63,412 nucleotides of DNA, from NCBI GenBank assembly GCA_012033255.1, contig JAAUSF010000011.1:1-63412 (forward strand), read 5' to 3'. Below are positions 33,604 to 42,779 of the stretch, in pieces. Position 1 is the stretch's first letter; each line of letters begins with the position of its first letter. The position numbers were made by a program, and so were the translations under genes. The DNA is from Cyanobacteria bacterium RU_5_0. Its GTDB lineage: Bacteria > Cyanobacteriota > Cyanobacteriia > Elainellales > Elainellaceae. The notes beneath the pieces are model-generated. The model made no database searches and was not told the origin of the DNA. It worked only from the letters and a program-made list of their open reading frames with translations.

Positions 33604-36363
33604 TTAGCCGCCCGACTGGACATACTCTTCTGATTCCGTTGGAGTGTGTAGATCCGTTTTACCATTGATCACGGTTCCATTCTCCGAAGGTTCTATTAAA
33701 GGCGGACTCTGCCGATCGGGGGCGGCAACCGTTCGAGGTAAATCCAGGTTAGATTTTGGATTCCGGGTCTTAATCAAGTCGATCGCCCGGTTGACGCTCT
33801 CCGGTAAGATGACGACTAGACTGCCAGCCGGTGCCGTATCTAGCGTGAGATTAACCGCTTCAGTCTCATTCAGAATCATTTCGTAAGCGATGCCGGTACC
33901 CGCCTCTTCAATGCCTTGAACAATTAGCTTGGCAGCCTCTCCTCTAGGACGACCTCGGGTGTCATCGTCTTCTTTAACGATGATGCGATCGAACATTCCT
34001 GCCGAGAGTTTGCCGAGGGTCACGAAGTCTTCATCGCGGCGATCGCCCGGCCCTCCCACAATCCCTATTCGTTCACCCGACCAATTGCGAATAAAGCCAC
34101 CTAATGCCTCGTAGCTATGAGGATTGTGAGCATAATCGATCATGGCGTGGAAGTTGCCTAGGTTGAACAAGTTCATCCGTCCCGGAGTTTGATTAGCGGA
34201 TGCCTGGAAGGTGGCTAGTGCCGTGCGAATATCTTCAATCCTGACGCCATGTGCAAACGCCGCAAGGCTGGCGGCTAAGGCATTAGCAATCATGAAAGGG
34301 GCACTTCCACCGATCGTCAGAGGGACATTTGCCGCTTGCTCAATCCGCAGTGTCCAATCGCCCTTCAGAATCGACAAGTAGCCATTTTCGTAGACCGCCG
34401 CCAGCCCACCTTGCTGAGTATGCGCTTTAATCAACTCGTTCTGCGGATTCATGGAGAAGTAAGCAATTTGCGCCTTAATTCGGGGTGCCATCGCCGCCAC
34501 AAGCGGATCATCGGCATTTAAGACGGCATAGCCGTTGGGTCGAGCCGTTTCCGCAACAACGCTCTTGAGATGCGCCAAGTCTTCGACTGTTTCAATATCT
34601 CCAATTCCCAGGTGATCGGCGGCAACATTCAAGACTACAGCCACATCGCACTCACTGAAGCCCACGCCCGATCGCAGAATCCCCCCTCTCGCGGTTTCCA
34701 ACACAGCGACCTCAACCGTCGGATCTTGCAGGATAACTTGGGCGCTTTGAGGACCTGTGGTGTCACCTTGCTCAACCAAATAATCTCCAAGGTAGATCCC
34801 ATCTGTGGTGGTGTAACCCACGATCTGCCCTGTCTGCCGAACAATATGAGCCAGCAACCGAGTTGTTGTGGTTTTACCATTCGTTCCGGTGAGGGCCAAA
34901 ATGGGAATACGAGTTGGCGTTCCGGGTGGGAACAGCATATCGATCACAGGTTCAGCAACGTTGCGGGGGATGCCTTCACTGGGGCAGAAGTGCATCCGGA
35001 AACCCGGAGCCGCGTTCACTTCTACAATCACGCCATCAACCTCGCGCAGAGGCTTGGAGATATCAGAAGTGACTACATCAATTCCAGCAATATCTAGCCC
35101 AATGATTTTAGCGACTCGCTGACACAGCCAAATATTTTCTGGATGGATTTCGTTGGTGCGATCGATCGCAATTCCGCCCGTACTCAAGTTTGCCGTCGCC
35201 CTCAAATAGCAGATTTCGCCTTCATCTAGCACCGTATCAAGGTCATAGCCTTGTCGCTCTAACAGTTCCCAAGACGTGCGATCGAGTTCAATTCGCGTCA
35301 GGATATTATCGTGTCCCTGACCGCGACGGGGATCGCGGTTCGTTTCTTCAATGAGTTCCGAGATCGTTGATTGACCGTCACCGATGACGTGAGCAGGTAC
35401 CCGTTCAGCAACAGCGACCACCTTCCCATCGATCACCAACACTCGATGATCCCGTCCGGTGTAAAACCGCTCCACGATCACGCCCTTTGAGACTTCCTTT
35501 GCCGCATCGTAGGCTCCTTCTGCCAGTTCCCAAGAGTTAATGTTGATCGTGATCCCGCGTCCGTGGTTGCCGTCGAGGGGCTTAATCACGATCGGATAGC
35601 TGCCAACATCATCGATCGCCTGCTCTAACTCATCCAGGTAATAAATCACGGTGCCACGAGGAACTGGAACACCTGAATCTCGCAGAATTCGCTTCGTGCC
35701 TTCCTTGTCGCAGGCTAACTCTACTCCCAAAATCCCAGTGTAGCTGCTCAGGGTGGCTTGAATGCGCTTCTGATAGACGCCATAACCCAACTGAATCATG
35801 GCGCGGGCACCAAGTTGTATCCAGGGAATACCCCGACTTTCTGCCTCACGAACAATATTTTCAGTACTGGGTCCCAAGGATGCTTGCACGGCAAAATCTC
35901 GCAGATCTTTGAGATCTTGCTCCAACTCTTCAGGAGGATAGTGTCCAGTTGCAACAATGCTTTGACAGAGGCGAACAGCCGCTCTAGCCGCATAGCGTCC
36001 TGCCTGCTCATCAACGTACTCAAACGCCACCTGATGCACCCCTGGAGTTGCAGTTTCGCGAGTTCGCCCGAAGCTCACAGGCATTCCAGCCAGCGTTTGC
36101 AACTCCAACGCCACATGTTCAGCAACATGCCCCATCAGGGTGCCTTCTTGCACACGGCTCAGAAAGCCCCCTCGACAGCCTGGAGAACAATGATGCTCCA
36201 CTAAGCTCGGCAGTGTTTTAACCAATCCCTCATAGAAGCTAGGAATCTCATCAGTCAAGGTTTCTGCTAGATCTTCTAGATCTAGCCGCATGACAATGAG
36301 CTTTTTATAACGAATGCTCCAATAGTTGGGACCACGTAGCGTTTGAGTTTTGAGAATCTTCAT
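33604..36363 (-). CDS. cphA: Cyanophycin synthetase
   Basis: CphA makes cyanophycin (multi-L-arginyl-poly-L-aspartate), the nitrogen store, adding Asp and then Arg with ATP. At 919 residues it matches the family's length. The N-terminus MKILKTQTLRGPNYWS and MRLDLEDLAE are diagnostic. The ATP-grasp domain (~210-480) includes VIKPLDGNHGRG and IVEVNAAPGFRMH. The MurE-like ligase domain (~490-890) has the P-loop LTGTNGKTTTTRL and IDYAHNPHSYEALGGF. No ribosome-binding site is visible on this strand before ATG 36363, but the conserved N-terminus fixes the start. cphB lies upstream in the same direction after a 640-bp repeat region. Confidence 0.97.
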   Translation of the reverse strand: MKILKTQTLRGPNYWSIRYKKLIVMRLDLEDLAETLTDEIPSFYEGLVKTLPSLVEHHCSPGCRGGFLSRVQEGTLMGHVAEHVALELQTLAGMPVSFGRTRETATPGVHQVAFEYVDEQAGRYAARAAVRLCQSIVATGHYPPEELEQDLKDLRDFAVQASLGPSTENIVREAESRGIPWIQLGARAMIQLGYGVYQKRIQATLSSYTGILGVELACDKEGTKRILRDSGVPVPRGTVIYYLDELEQAIDDVGSYPIVIKPLDGNHGRGITININSWELAEGAYDAAKEVSKGVIVERFYTGRDHRVLVIDGKVVAVAERVPAHVIGDGQSTISELIEETNRDPRRGQGHDNILTRIELDRTSWELLERQGYDLDTVLDEGEICYLRATANLSTGGIAIDRTNEIHPENIWLCQRVAKIIGLDIAGIDVVTSDISKPLREVDGVIVEVNAAPGFRMHFCPSEGIPRNVAEPVIDMLFPPGTPTRIPILALTGTNGKTTTTRLLAHIVRQTGQIVGYTTTDGIYLGDYLVEQGDTTGPQSAQVILQDPTVEVAVLETARGGILRSGVGFSECDVAVVLNVAADHLGIGDIETVEDLAHLKSVVAETARPNGYAVLNADDPLVAAMAPRIKAQIAYFSMNPQNELIKAHTQQGGLAAVYENGYLSILKGDWTLRIEQAANVPLTIGGSAPFMIANALAASLAAFAHGVRIEDIRTALATFQASANQTPGRMNLFNLGNFHAMIDYAHNPHSYEALGGFIRNWSGERIGIVGGPGDRRDEDFVTLGKLSAGMFDRIIVKEDDDTRGRPRGEAAKLIVQGIEEAGTGIAYEMILNETEAVNLTLDTAPAGSLVVILPESVNRAIDLIKTRNPKSNLDLPRTVAAPDRQSPPLIEPSENGTVINGKTDLHTPTESEEYVQSGG

Positions 36364-37001
36364 AACAGAATCAGGAGGTCATTATGGCAGTGGGGCAGAG
36401 ATTGAACAACTGTCTAGTCTTAAGCTTTGGAAAGCGTTCAAACCGTTCATCGTGAACATTTTTTGTAAAACTTGCAATTCTTAAGCTGCTCTGAGGTGAC
36501 GCTTAATTTGAGGGTGAATTTGGGGGCAACTACATCTCAAGGTACCTTGAGAGGGCTAAAGTTGCATCGCGATCGACTCCGTTGGCTCACGATGGATTTA
36601 AGGGGATAATATCTGTCTTAAGGATGAGAAGCAAGCGAAATCAAGCATTAGATAATGTAGATCCTGCATTAGCTATTCCTTTGGGAATCTTAGCGCCCCT
36701 CCATTGTCAAGATGGTAATCCCAGTTGCAGAAAGAGAGCAATTATGCTGAAAATCCGTTGGTGTCATGAATTATTCGCGGAAGGAAGTGGGCATTGTCCA
36801 CTCTACAAAATGGGTTTTCGGATCGGTTCTAAGAGAAATAGGGTGGGTATTGCCACCTGGCTAGCAGGATTTGCTGGCTAGCGGAAATCGCTTACAGCCA
36901 TTTTCAAATGGGCAAGCCACAAAGATAGAGGCGAACTGTTTGTTGTTCGCTCGTACAGTGCAATCAGTGCAATGTTTTCTGGAGCGTGTTTAATTCAATC
37001 C
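36364..37001. repeat. Intergenic region between cphB and cphA with repeats and a palindrome
   Basis: This holds a perfect 16-bp palindrome (CTCAAGGTACCTTGAG, 36536-36551) about 170 bases upstream of cphA. It also holds a GTGGGCATTGTCCAC palindrome near 36789, the CTACAAAATGGGTTTTCGGAT block near 36803 of the MITE family, and a GGGTGGGTATTGCCACC unit near 36842. The cphA promoter is expected here; I see no clear NtcA box. Confidence 0.6.
36536..36551. promoter_or_regulatory. Perfect 16-bp palindrome upstream of cphA
   Basis: CTCAAGGTACCTTGAG is fully self-complementary. Its place 173 bases upstream of the cphA start suits an operator for a dimeric regulator, but no known consensus fits it. 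Confidence 0.4.
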
Positions 37002-37925
37002 TTACCGGCTAGACATAGCAATTTGTCGCTTATACAGATCGTAGCGATCGCCGTGGCTCAAAATATGAACTCGCAGGTTATGAATGCTGATGGGATCAAC
37101 CGTGCCGATGGTGGAATAGTTGGTAAAGGATACTTCTCCTGGATCAATGACCGTAACCGTTCCCTTGCCAATGACTTGAAACGTACCATCCCCCTCAAAC
37201 ATCGCACAGGTGTCTTCATCAATACCAATGCCGAGTTTGGCAGGATTGGAAGCCACAGCACTCAAGAGACGTGCCATCCGGTTTCGATTATGGAAATGTT
37301 GATCTACAATCACTTCCGGGATGATCCCCAGTCCGGTTGTCATATCTACAAGCGATCGATTGGGCGATTCTCCACTGCCGCCTCCGGCGATCATGTGATG
37401 GCCCATGACAGCAGCACCCGCGCTGGTGCCTGCTAGCGTGATTTCGCCAAGCTGCGCTCTCATCCGGACTCGTTCCATGATAGGGGTATCTGCCAGCAAG
37501 CCGCAAAGCCGAAGCTGATCGCCACCCGTCATAAAAACACCCGTGCAGTCTTCCACGCAAGCTTGCAAGACGGGATCTTCTCCATGTTCACGTTCACGGA
37601 TATCGAGAACTTCGATCGCCTTCGCCCCCATCTCTTCAAAAATGTCGTGATAGCGGCTGCCGATCACAGCAGGTTCGCGAGAGGCTGACGGAATAATAGC
37701 AATCCGCGCATCTGCTCCACCAGATCGTTGAAAGAAAGTTTGCAGAATTTGTCGTCCGTGGATCTTGTCTTCTGCACCGCCAATTACCATGACGGCGGTT
37801 TTTGTCGATTGGGGCATCCCTTGTTGAAGGAGTTTAGAGTCTAGTTGCAGCATCATATCGCTTCTGGGCACGAAGTGAATCAACCGCTCCAGTAGCCGAA
37901 TGAAGGAGATGCTGTTCTTGTTCAT
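37002..37925 (-). CDS. cphB: Cyanophycinase
   Basis: CphB is a cytoplasmic S51-type serine peptidase that cleaves cyanophycin to beta-Asp-Arg dipeptides. Landmarks are VIGGAEDKIHGRQILQTFF, IIPSASREP, FMTGGDQLRLCGLLADTP, nucleophile Ser in LAGTSAGAAVMGHHMIAGG, and VVDQHFHNRNRMARLLSA, matching the Synechocystis enzyme closely. The family length is ~271-300. The frame starts at 37925, but MPQSTKTAVM inside gives a more usual start, so the first ~35 residues may be untranslated. It lies upstream of cphA in the same direction, though separated by 640 bases of repeats. Confidence 0.96.
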   Translation of the reverse strand: MNKNSISFIRLLERLIHFVPRSDMMLQLDSKLLQQGMPQSTKTAVMVIGGAEDKIHGRQILQTFFQRSGGADARIAIIPSASREPAVIGSRYHDIFEEMGAKAIEVLDIREREHGEDPVLQACVEDCTGVFMTGGDQLRLCGLLADTPIMERVRMRAQLGEITLAGTSAGAAVMGHHMIAGGGSGESPNRSLVDMTTGLGIIPEVIVDQHFHNRNRMARLLSAVASNPAKLGIGIDEDTCAMFEGDGTFQVIGKGTVTVIDPGEVSFTNYSTIGTVDPISIHNLRVHILSHGDRYDLYKRQIAMSSR

Positions 37926-38098
37926 CCGCTTGCCTGATCACTAACGAAGTTGTCCGGCGTTTCTCTTTGGCTTCTAGAGACAGTTCTATCATTCCTTAAA
38001 TTATTCTAAAAGGAGATAGTACAAATGCTCTAGTATGTTTCAAAATTACGCAATCACCAGAACTACAAATCATATTTGAATTTAGTATTTGACTTAAA

Positions 38099-38112
38099 GC
38101 TTAACGTTAAGC
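38099..38112. promoter_or_regulatory. Perfect 14-bp palindrome in the cphB-ubiA divergent region
   Basis: GCTTAACGTTAAGC is fully self-complementary and lies in the 440-bp divergent region between cphB and the prenyltransferase. It might be an operator. The rest of this region is AT-rich with no gene seen. Confidence 0.35.
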
Positions 38113-38367
38113 CTACTTATAGATTCTTGCCTTGAGCATAGTTGCTTAGTCTGATAGAGTATATATCCCTCTTGACAATTACTAAACAGTCAGGTTAAGG
38201 CATCGTTGCCCTATCTATCTGTCGCGATCTATCGCGATTGTGCAGGTTCAAACCTTGGAGTAGAGTGTAGCATCGTGGGCGGCAAAACAGCTATGCTAAC
38301 GCGAACTCGATCGTTTCCTTGTTTTTAACGCCACTCATCCCTGAACCAAAGCTCTAGTTAATAAATT

Positions 38368-39252
38368 ATGCTAATCCAGCATCCGCCTCAATCTGAATCG
38401 ATTTGGTTAACGATCGCTCGTCTGTTGCGATGGGACAAACCCGCAGGCCGACTCATTTTGATGATCCCGGCACTTTGGGCAGTCGTGTTAGCCGCGAGGG
38501 GAACGCCGCCTCTGCCACTCGTTGGAGTGATTGTTTTGGGAACCTTAGCCACCAGTGCCGCAGGTTGTGTTGTGAATGATCTCTGGGATCGAGACATTGA
38601 TCCCCAAGTCAGCAGAACTCGCGATCGTCCTCTTGCCTCTCGCGCTCTTTCAATTAAAACTGGGATCATAGTCGCCCTGATCGCGTTTGGGTGTGCGTGT
38701 GGGTTGGCACTTTATCTCAACTGGTTTAGCTTCGCCCTTTGCATCGCGGCTGTTCCCTTCATCGTCCTTTATCCTCTAGCAAAACGATTTTTCCCAATTC
38801 CTCAGCTTGTCCTGTCCCTGAATTGGGGATTTGCAGTGCTAATTAGCTGGAGTGCGGTGACAGCCCGCTTAGAATTCCCGACCTGGATGCTTTGGGGGGC
38901 AACACTACTCTGGACACTGGGGTTTGATACGGTCTATGCGATGGCAGATCGAGAAGACGACGAACGCATTGGCATTAATTCCAGTGCCCGTTTTTTCGGT
39001 GCTTATGCGCCAATAGCGATCGGGATTTTCTTTGCCGGATGTGCGTTATTATTAGCGGAACTAGGCATTGTCATGGCGTTGAGTGGTTGGTTCTGGCTCA
39101 CTCTAGGAATGGCTGTCTTGGGCTGGAGTTGGCACTATTGGCAATTGCGCTCTCCCAATCCTGATCCCAGTGTGTATGGTCAGATTTTCCGGCAGAATGT
39201 TTGGATTGGTTTTGTGCTGTTAGCCGGAGAAATCTTAGGTTCGTTAAACTGA
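38368..39252 (+). CDS. ubiA: 4-hydroxybenzoate polyprenyltransferase (plastoquinone pathway)
   Basis: This UbiA-superfamily integral membrane enzyme has about eight or nine hydrophobic spans in 294 residues. The first Asp-rich motif is NDLWDRDIDPQVSRTRDRPL and the second is YAMADREDDERIG, which together bind the Mg2+-prenyl diphosphate. In cyanobacteria this family prenylates 4-hydroxybenzoate, the first step towards plastoquinone-9. The start MLIQHPPQSESIWL precedes the conserved DKPAGRLILMIPALW. It stands alone between cphB and a phosphoribosyltransferase. Other UbiA enzymes (chlorophyll synthase, homogentisate transferases) differ in these motifs. Confidence 0.92.
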   Translation: MLIQHPPQSESIWLTIARLLRWDKPAGRLILMIPALWAVVLAARGTPPLPLVGVIVLGTLATSAAGCVVNDLWDRDIDPQVSRTRDRPLASRALSIKTGIIVALIAFGCACGLALYLNWFSFALCIAAVPFIVLYPLAKRFFPIPQLVLSLNWGFAVLISWSAVTARLEFPTWMLWGATLLWTLGFDTVYAMADREDDERIGINSSARFFGAYAPIAIGIFFAGCALLLAELGIVMALSGWFWLTLGMAVLGWSWHYWQLRSPNPDPSVYGQIFRQNVWIGFVLLAGEILGSLN

Positions 39253-39811
39253 TGAATCCAAAGAATCCATCTAGACCTCCGGGGTACTGCGACCATAGCG
39301 AAGCTGGATCGTATGGGTGAAGCTCTAAGCGGCAATGATGAATTGATGCCTTGTAACGATGCCTTGTAACGATGCGAAACGTCATTGATCAAGTGATTGG
39401 CATCGATGAGGAATTGCCAAGAATGCTGATAAAATTGAATTACTTGCATCAAAGTCTACTGAGAATCACTCAGAAAGTTATGCCCAACCCTGAAATGACA
39501 GGGTTAAGGGAGATATCGCTAGCGTTGGCTGGGGAGCCTGGGAACCGAATCAGAAGTAATTCTGGTTGGAATCTGCGTCCATACCGCTTTGCGGTTGGTC
39601 GTAGAGGATGTCAAAAGTTCTAGAAGTTCTTTGCAAGATTGGATATAGCCCAGGGGTGTGAGCGATCGCCGGATCACTTCACTGATGTAACCCTTTTTCC
39701 CTCTAATGGTTGTTCTGATTGTTGGGATACTAATGATAGCGTCGAGCTAATTCAACGGCGATCAACTTGTGCATCAACGCCTGAGCAACCCAGGCAAAGG
39801 AGGTGAGGCTA
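39253..39811. other. 560-bp region without a confident gene
   Basis: A short direct repeat, CTTGTAACGATGC, occurs twice in tandem near 39351-39375. Open frames on both strands here show no recognisable domain or ribosome-binding site. The phosphoribosyltransferase promoter should lie in the distal part. Confidence 0.4.
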
Positions 39812-40474
39812 ATGAACCCTAAGTTTCGCGATCGTACTGAAGCAGGACAACTCCTCGCTGAGAAGCTCCAGAAGTATGCCAATTGTTCTGATGTGTTGGT
39901 GATGGGGCTACCCCGTGGTGGTGTTCCTGTGGCATACCAAGTCGCAAAAGCATTGAATGCGCCTTTAGATGTTTGCTTGGTTCGGAAACTCGGTGTACCT
40001 GGACAGAAAGAATTGGCGATGGGAGCGATCGCACCGAATGGTGTAATGGTTCTTAACAATGAAATTCTGCGAATGATGCGAATTTCTCGGCAGTCGCTTC
40101 GTCAAGTTGCTGAAGCCGAAAAGCAAGAACTAGAGCGGCGCGATCGAGCCTATCGAGGCGATCGTCTCCTTCCAGATATTTGCGATCGAACCGTACTTTT
40201 AGTGGATGATGGAATTGCCACGAGTTCGACAATCCGAGCAGCCATTGCGACTTTAAAGCAACAGAACCCTAAACAAATTGTAGTGGCGGTTCCTGTGGCT
40301 CCTCCTTCAACATGCCAATCGCTTAAAGCGATCGTCGATGATGTCGTTTGTCTGTTTACACCAGAGCCGTTATCTTCGATCGGAATGTGGTATAGAGATT
40401 TCTCTCAAACGAGTGATGATGAAGTGCGGCAATGTTTAGAGCAATCGACTGAATTTGCAACGACTACCGGATAG
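39812..40474 (+). CDS. Phosphoribosyltransferase-family protein
   Basis: A PRTase domain fills the 220 residues: the PPi loop MGLPRGGVPVAYQVAK and the PRPP-binding motif VLLVDDGIATSSTIRAAI. The long hood between them (LVRKLGVPGQKELAMGAIAPN) is typical of a subgroup (COG1926) of uncertain substrate, often beside hydrolases or stress genes. An excellent AAAGGAGGTGAGG lies just upstream of ATG 39812, so I prefer it to the in-frame GTG at 39803. It is probably soluble. It is followed by a small dimeric barrel protein in the same direction. Confidence 0.85.
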   Translation: MNPKFRDRTEAGQLLAEKLQKYANCSDVLVMGLPRGGVPVAYQVAKALNAPLDVCLVRKLGVPGQKELAMGAIAPNGVMVLNNEILRMMRISRQSLRQVAEAEKQELERRDRAYRGDRLLPDICDRTVLLVDDGIATSSTIRAAIATLKQQNPKQIVVAVPVAPPSTCQSLKAIVDDVVCLFTPEPLSSIGMWYRDFSQTSDDEVRQCLEQSTEFATTTG

Positions 40475-40538
40475 TCGTAGAGTAAGCAGTTAGGTCTGCT
40501 TAAGTTAAGGGTTAAGACTCTGCTACTAATTGCTGAAC

Positions 40539-40576
40539 TGGTGAGAAGAATATGTCATGGTGAGAAGAATATGTCA
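40539..40576 (+). repeat. Perfect 19-bp tandem duplication over a ribosome-binding site and start codon
   Basis: TGGTGAGAAGAATATGTCA occurs twice head to tail (40539-40557, 40558-40576). Both copies contain GAGAAG and an ATG. The first ATG (40552) is out of frame and stops at once (ATG TCA TGG TGA). The second (40571) starts the next gene, so the duplication creates a three-codon upstream ORF. Confidence 0.85.
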
Positions 40577-40909
40577 GAATTTCAAGATTTTCTAAGACGT
40601 AAATTCGCGTATGTAGCGATTGGTGAATTTAAGTCTGGCAAATTTGAAGAAGCTCAACGGCTTTTTGAGCAAGCTGTTTCTTCCTATGGAGACGGGTTCC
40701 GGGGAACATTTTTGCTACAAGAACCCGGAACCGATCGCGGCATTTCTATCATTTTTTGGGAGAGTGCCGCTGACATGGAAGCCAACAGAACTGAGGCGCA
40801 TGAAACGCTTTTGAAGCAAATGACACCTCTATTTGCCAAGTCTCCATCGGTAGCTTTCTACGAAGTTGTTTGTGATATTCAACCGCAAGAAATTGCCAAG
40901 TCAGGATGA
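40571..40909 (+). CDS. Small dimeric alpha-beta-barrel protein (antibiotic-monooxygenase-like)
   Basis: The 112 residues have the pattern of the ferredoxin-like ABM/dimeric-barrel superfamily. There is a strand AYVAIGEFKSG, a helix with FEEAQRLFEQAV, a central strand GFRGTFLLQE, then ISIIFWESAADMEANR, and a second helix. This fold serves heme-degrading monooxygenases and stress proteins; no catalytic residues point to one activity. An in-frame upstream ATG at 40541 is possible, but 40571 (MSEFQDFLRRK) lies in the second copy of a duplicated start region. A terminator-like hairpin follows. Confidence 0.65.
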   Translation: MSEFQDFLRRKFAYVAIGEFKSGKFEEAQRLFEQAVSSYGDGFRGTFLLQEPGTDRGISIIFWESAADMEANRTEAHETLLKQMTPLFAKSPSVAFYEVVCDIQPQEIAKSG

Positions 40910-40931
40910 TTTTGCGTTCTAATATTAAAAT

Positions 40932-40951
40932 GGGCGCAAGACGCTGCGCCC
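40932..40951. terminator. Bidirectional terminator-like hairpin
   Basis: GGGCGCA (40932-40938) pairs with TGCGCCC (40945-40951) between convergent genes. Runs of A precede it (AATATTAAAA), so it may act mainly for the minus strand. Confidence 0.5.
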
Positions 40952-40973
40952 TCACCAGGACTGATTAAATGAG

Positions 40974-41258
40974 TCAGTCAACTTGAACAGATTTAACATC
41001 CACTGGAGTAGCACTGCTGATCGGTTGGTCTACTACAACATCAGAATTTTTTTCCCCTTTCGTGGTTTTGGTTCGATCGAGCAACAGTTGAGAGACCTCA
41101 GCCACTAACAACGTGACTAAGAGGGCATCATCGATTTGTCCAACGATCGGAAACACATCTGGAATAATATCAATTGGGCTAACTAAGTAAATTAGGGTTC
41201 CAATAATTACAAACCAACGATATTTTGGATGACGAATCAGGTTACGGTACCATTCCAT
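40974..41258 (-). CDS. DUF1232 (YkvA-like) small membrane protein
   Basis: The 94 residues begin MEWYRNLIRHPKYRWFV and contain the DUF1232 hallmark YLVSPIDIIPDVFPIVGQIDD, which lies in or beside one or two hydrophobic segments. The C-terminal ~30 residues are polar and charged (TKTTKGEKN). The function of DUF1232 proteins is unknown; they are small inner-membrane proteins in many bacteria. The stop is convergent with the dimeric barrel gene. No operon partner is evident. Confidence 0.88.
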   Translation of the reverse strand: MEWYRNLIRHPKYRWFVIIGTLIYLVSPIDIIPDVFPIVGQIDDALLVTLLVAEVSQLLLDRTKTTKGEKNSDVVVDQPISSATPVDVKSVQVD

Positions 41259-41403
41259 AGGTCGGCTCCTCTCAATTACTCTTTAATTCTGCCAAGTTAA
41301 CTCAATTTTTAGATCCGTTTTTTGGTATAGAAAGCCGATCGATTTTAGGAGAGACAACCGATTTGCTTCACAACGAAACTTAGAAAAAACCGTTGTAGAT
41401 CTC

Positions 41404-42675
41404 TCATTTATCGATCGACACCTGGCTGCCTTCAAGAGCCAGTAAGGCCGTTCCATAGGCGGCTTCTATTTGGGTAGAAGCCACAACAGGCACAGGCAGA
41501 TGATGGCGCGATCGGATCTTCATCCAGGCTGCATTCTTGGCTCCTCCACCTGCCGTATACACACGAGTCAACGAACTTGTCCCTAACTCTTGAAGCAACT
41601 GATATCCCCTCGCTTCAATCCGAGCAATGCTCTCTAGCATCCCATGCAAAAATTCAACCGGATTGGCGGGCCGAGGTGTCAAACGCGGCTGCAAGCTCGG
41701 ATCATTGACCGGAAAGCGTTCTCCGGGTTGAAGGAGCGGATAATAATCCAATAGGCTCTCATGATTAGGAATCTGTTCGCTGAGAGACTGTAGTTCCGCA
41801 TCACTGAAAAATTGTCGCAATACCGCCCCGCCTGTATTTGACGCGCCCCCAACCAGCCAACGATCGCCCAACCGATGGCTATAAATTCCATAGCGTGCAT
41901 CATCCACACGAGTCTCGCTTAACAACTTTAGCACCAGCGTCGATCCCAGGGACGTTACGGCTTCACCAGTCGCTTGAACACCGCTTGCCAGAAAAGCGGC
42001 AATGCTATCCGTCGTTCCAGCGCAAACAACGCAGCTTAAAGGAATGTCAAATTGGGCCGCGATCTCAGGTTGAATGAGCGCGATCGGTGTTCCTGGAGCA
42101 ACAACCGTTGGTAGCGTGAACGGAATCGATAGATTGGCTAGCCAGTCGGGATAGCACAATTCTCCTATGTCATAACCGAGTTTCAACGCATTGTGATAAT
42201 CGCTGATCCCTAACTGTCCGTGGAGAAGGAAAGAGAGCCAATCTGCTTGGTGAAGGAAGAATGGAGAGGGATGAGGGATGGTGGCTGACGGCTGGATTGT
42301 GGTCAACCATAATAGTTTGGCGAGGCTGGAGGTGGCACTAATTACCGTGTGATGAGGAGGGGCGATCGCTCTCACTTGCGCCATGACAGAAGCACCACGG
42401 GCATCGCTGTAAAGGATAGGTTGAGTTAGAGAATGTCCTTGCTGATCGCAAAGCAGAACAGTGGAAGAAGTCCCGTTGATCGCGATCGATTGGATCTGTC
42501 GCCGCACCACTTCCGGAATACGCCCAATCAAGTCAAACAATGTTGTCTGCCAAATAATTGCCCAATCTGGCGACGACTCTGCAAAATTCACACTCGCCAT
42601 TGCTTCGATCCATTTATCCGAGTTGATCGCGATCGCTCTCGCCCCAGACGTACCAAAATCAATCCCCAAATACAT
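41404..42675 (-). CDS. FGGY-family carbohydrate kinase
   Basis: The 423 residues form an actin-fold sugar kinase with MYLGIDFGTSGARAIAI (phosphate 1), the SDARG and NGTS segments (substrate and catalytic region), the second ATP motif TTDSIAAFLASG and GGGAKNAAWMKIRS near the end. It is shorter than xylulokinase (~490), like cyanobacterial FGGY proteins reported as D-ribulose kinases; the substrate here remains an inference. I start at ATG 42675 (MYLGIDFG) preceded by GAGGGG, rather than four codons earlier. The region upstream holds inverted-repeat elements. Confidence 0.85.
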   Translation of the reverse strand: MYLGIDFGTSGARAIAINSDKWIEAMASVNFAESSPDWAIIWQTTLFDLIGRIPEVVRRQIQSIAINGTSSTVLLCDQQGHSLTQPILYSDARGASVMAQVRAIAPPHHTVISATSSLAKLLWLTTIQPSATIPHPSPFFLHQADWLSFLLHGQLGISDYHNALKLGYDIGELCYPDWLANLSIPFTLPTVVAPGTPIALIQPEIAAQFDIPLSCVVCAGTTDSIAAFLASGVQATGEAVTSLGSTLVLKLLSETRVDDARYGIYSHRLGDRWLVGGASNTGGAVLRQFFSDAELQSLSEQIPNHESLLDYYPLLQPGERFPVNDPSLQPRLTPRPANPVEFLHGMLESIARIEARGYQLLQELGTSSLTRVYTAGGGAKNAAWMKIRSRHHLPVPVVASTQIEAAYGTALLALEGSQVSIDK

Positions 42676-42688
42676 TCCACCCCTCATC

Positions 42689-42779
42689 CCTCAGAGGATG
42701 TTTGAAAAGTATTAAACGTCCTGCCTTTCCCCCTAAATCTCCCAATTCTGGGGGACTTTGAACTTGATTTCCCTCCAAG
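42689..42779. repeat. MITE-like repeat with GAGGATGTTTGAAA end
   Basis: AGAGGATGTTTGAAAAG is followed by CCCCCTAAATCTCCCAATTC and GGGGGACTTTGAA. The same parts occur inverted at 51400-51478, and the end occurs at 27508, 27520 and 27664. It belongs to one dispersed family inserted next to the FGGY kinase start. Confidence 0.7.

Noticed and set aside
36384..36455. 23-codon plus-strand ORF with AGGAGG directly antisense to the cphA start region
   Set aside because: The ribosome-binding site is good, but the peptide (MAVGQRLNNC...) is short, has no membrane or folded pattern and ends in Ser/Arg repeats; a chance frame is likely.
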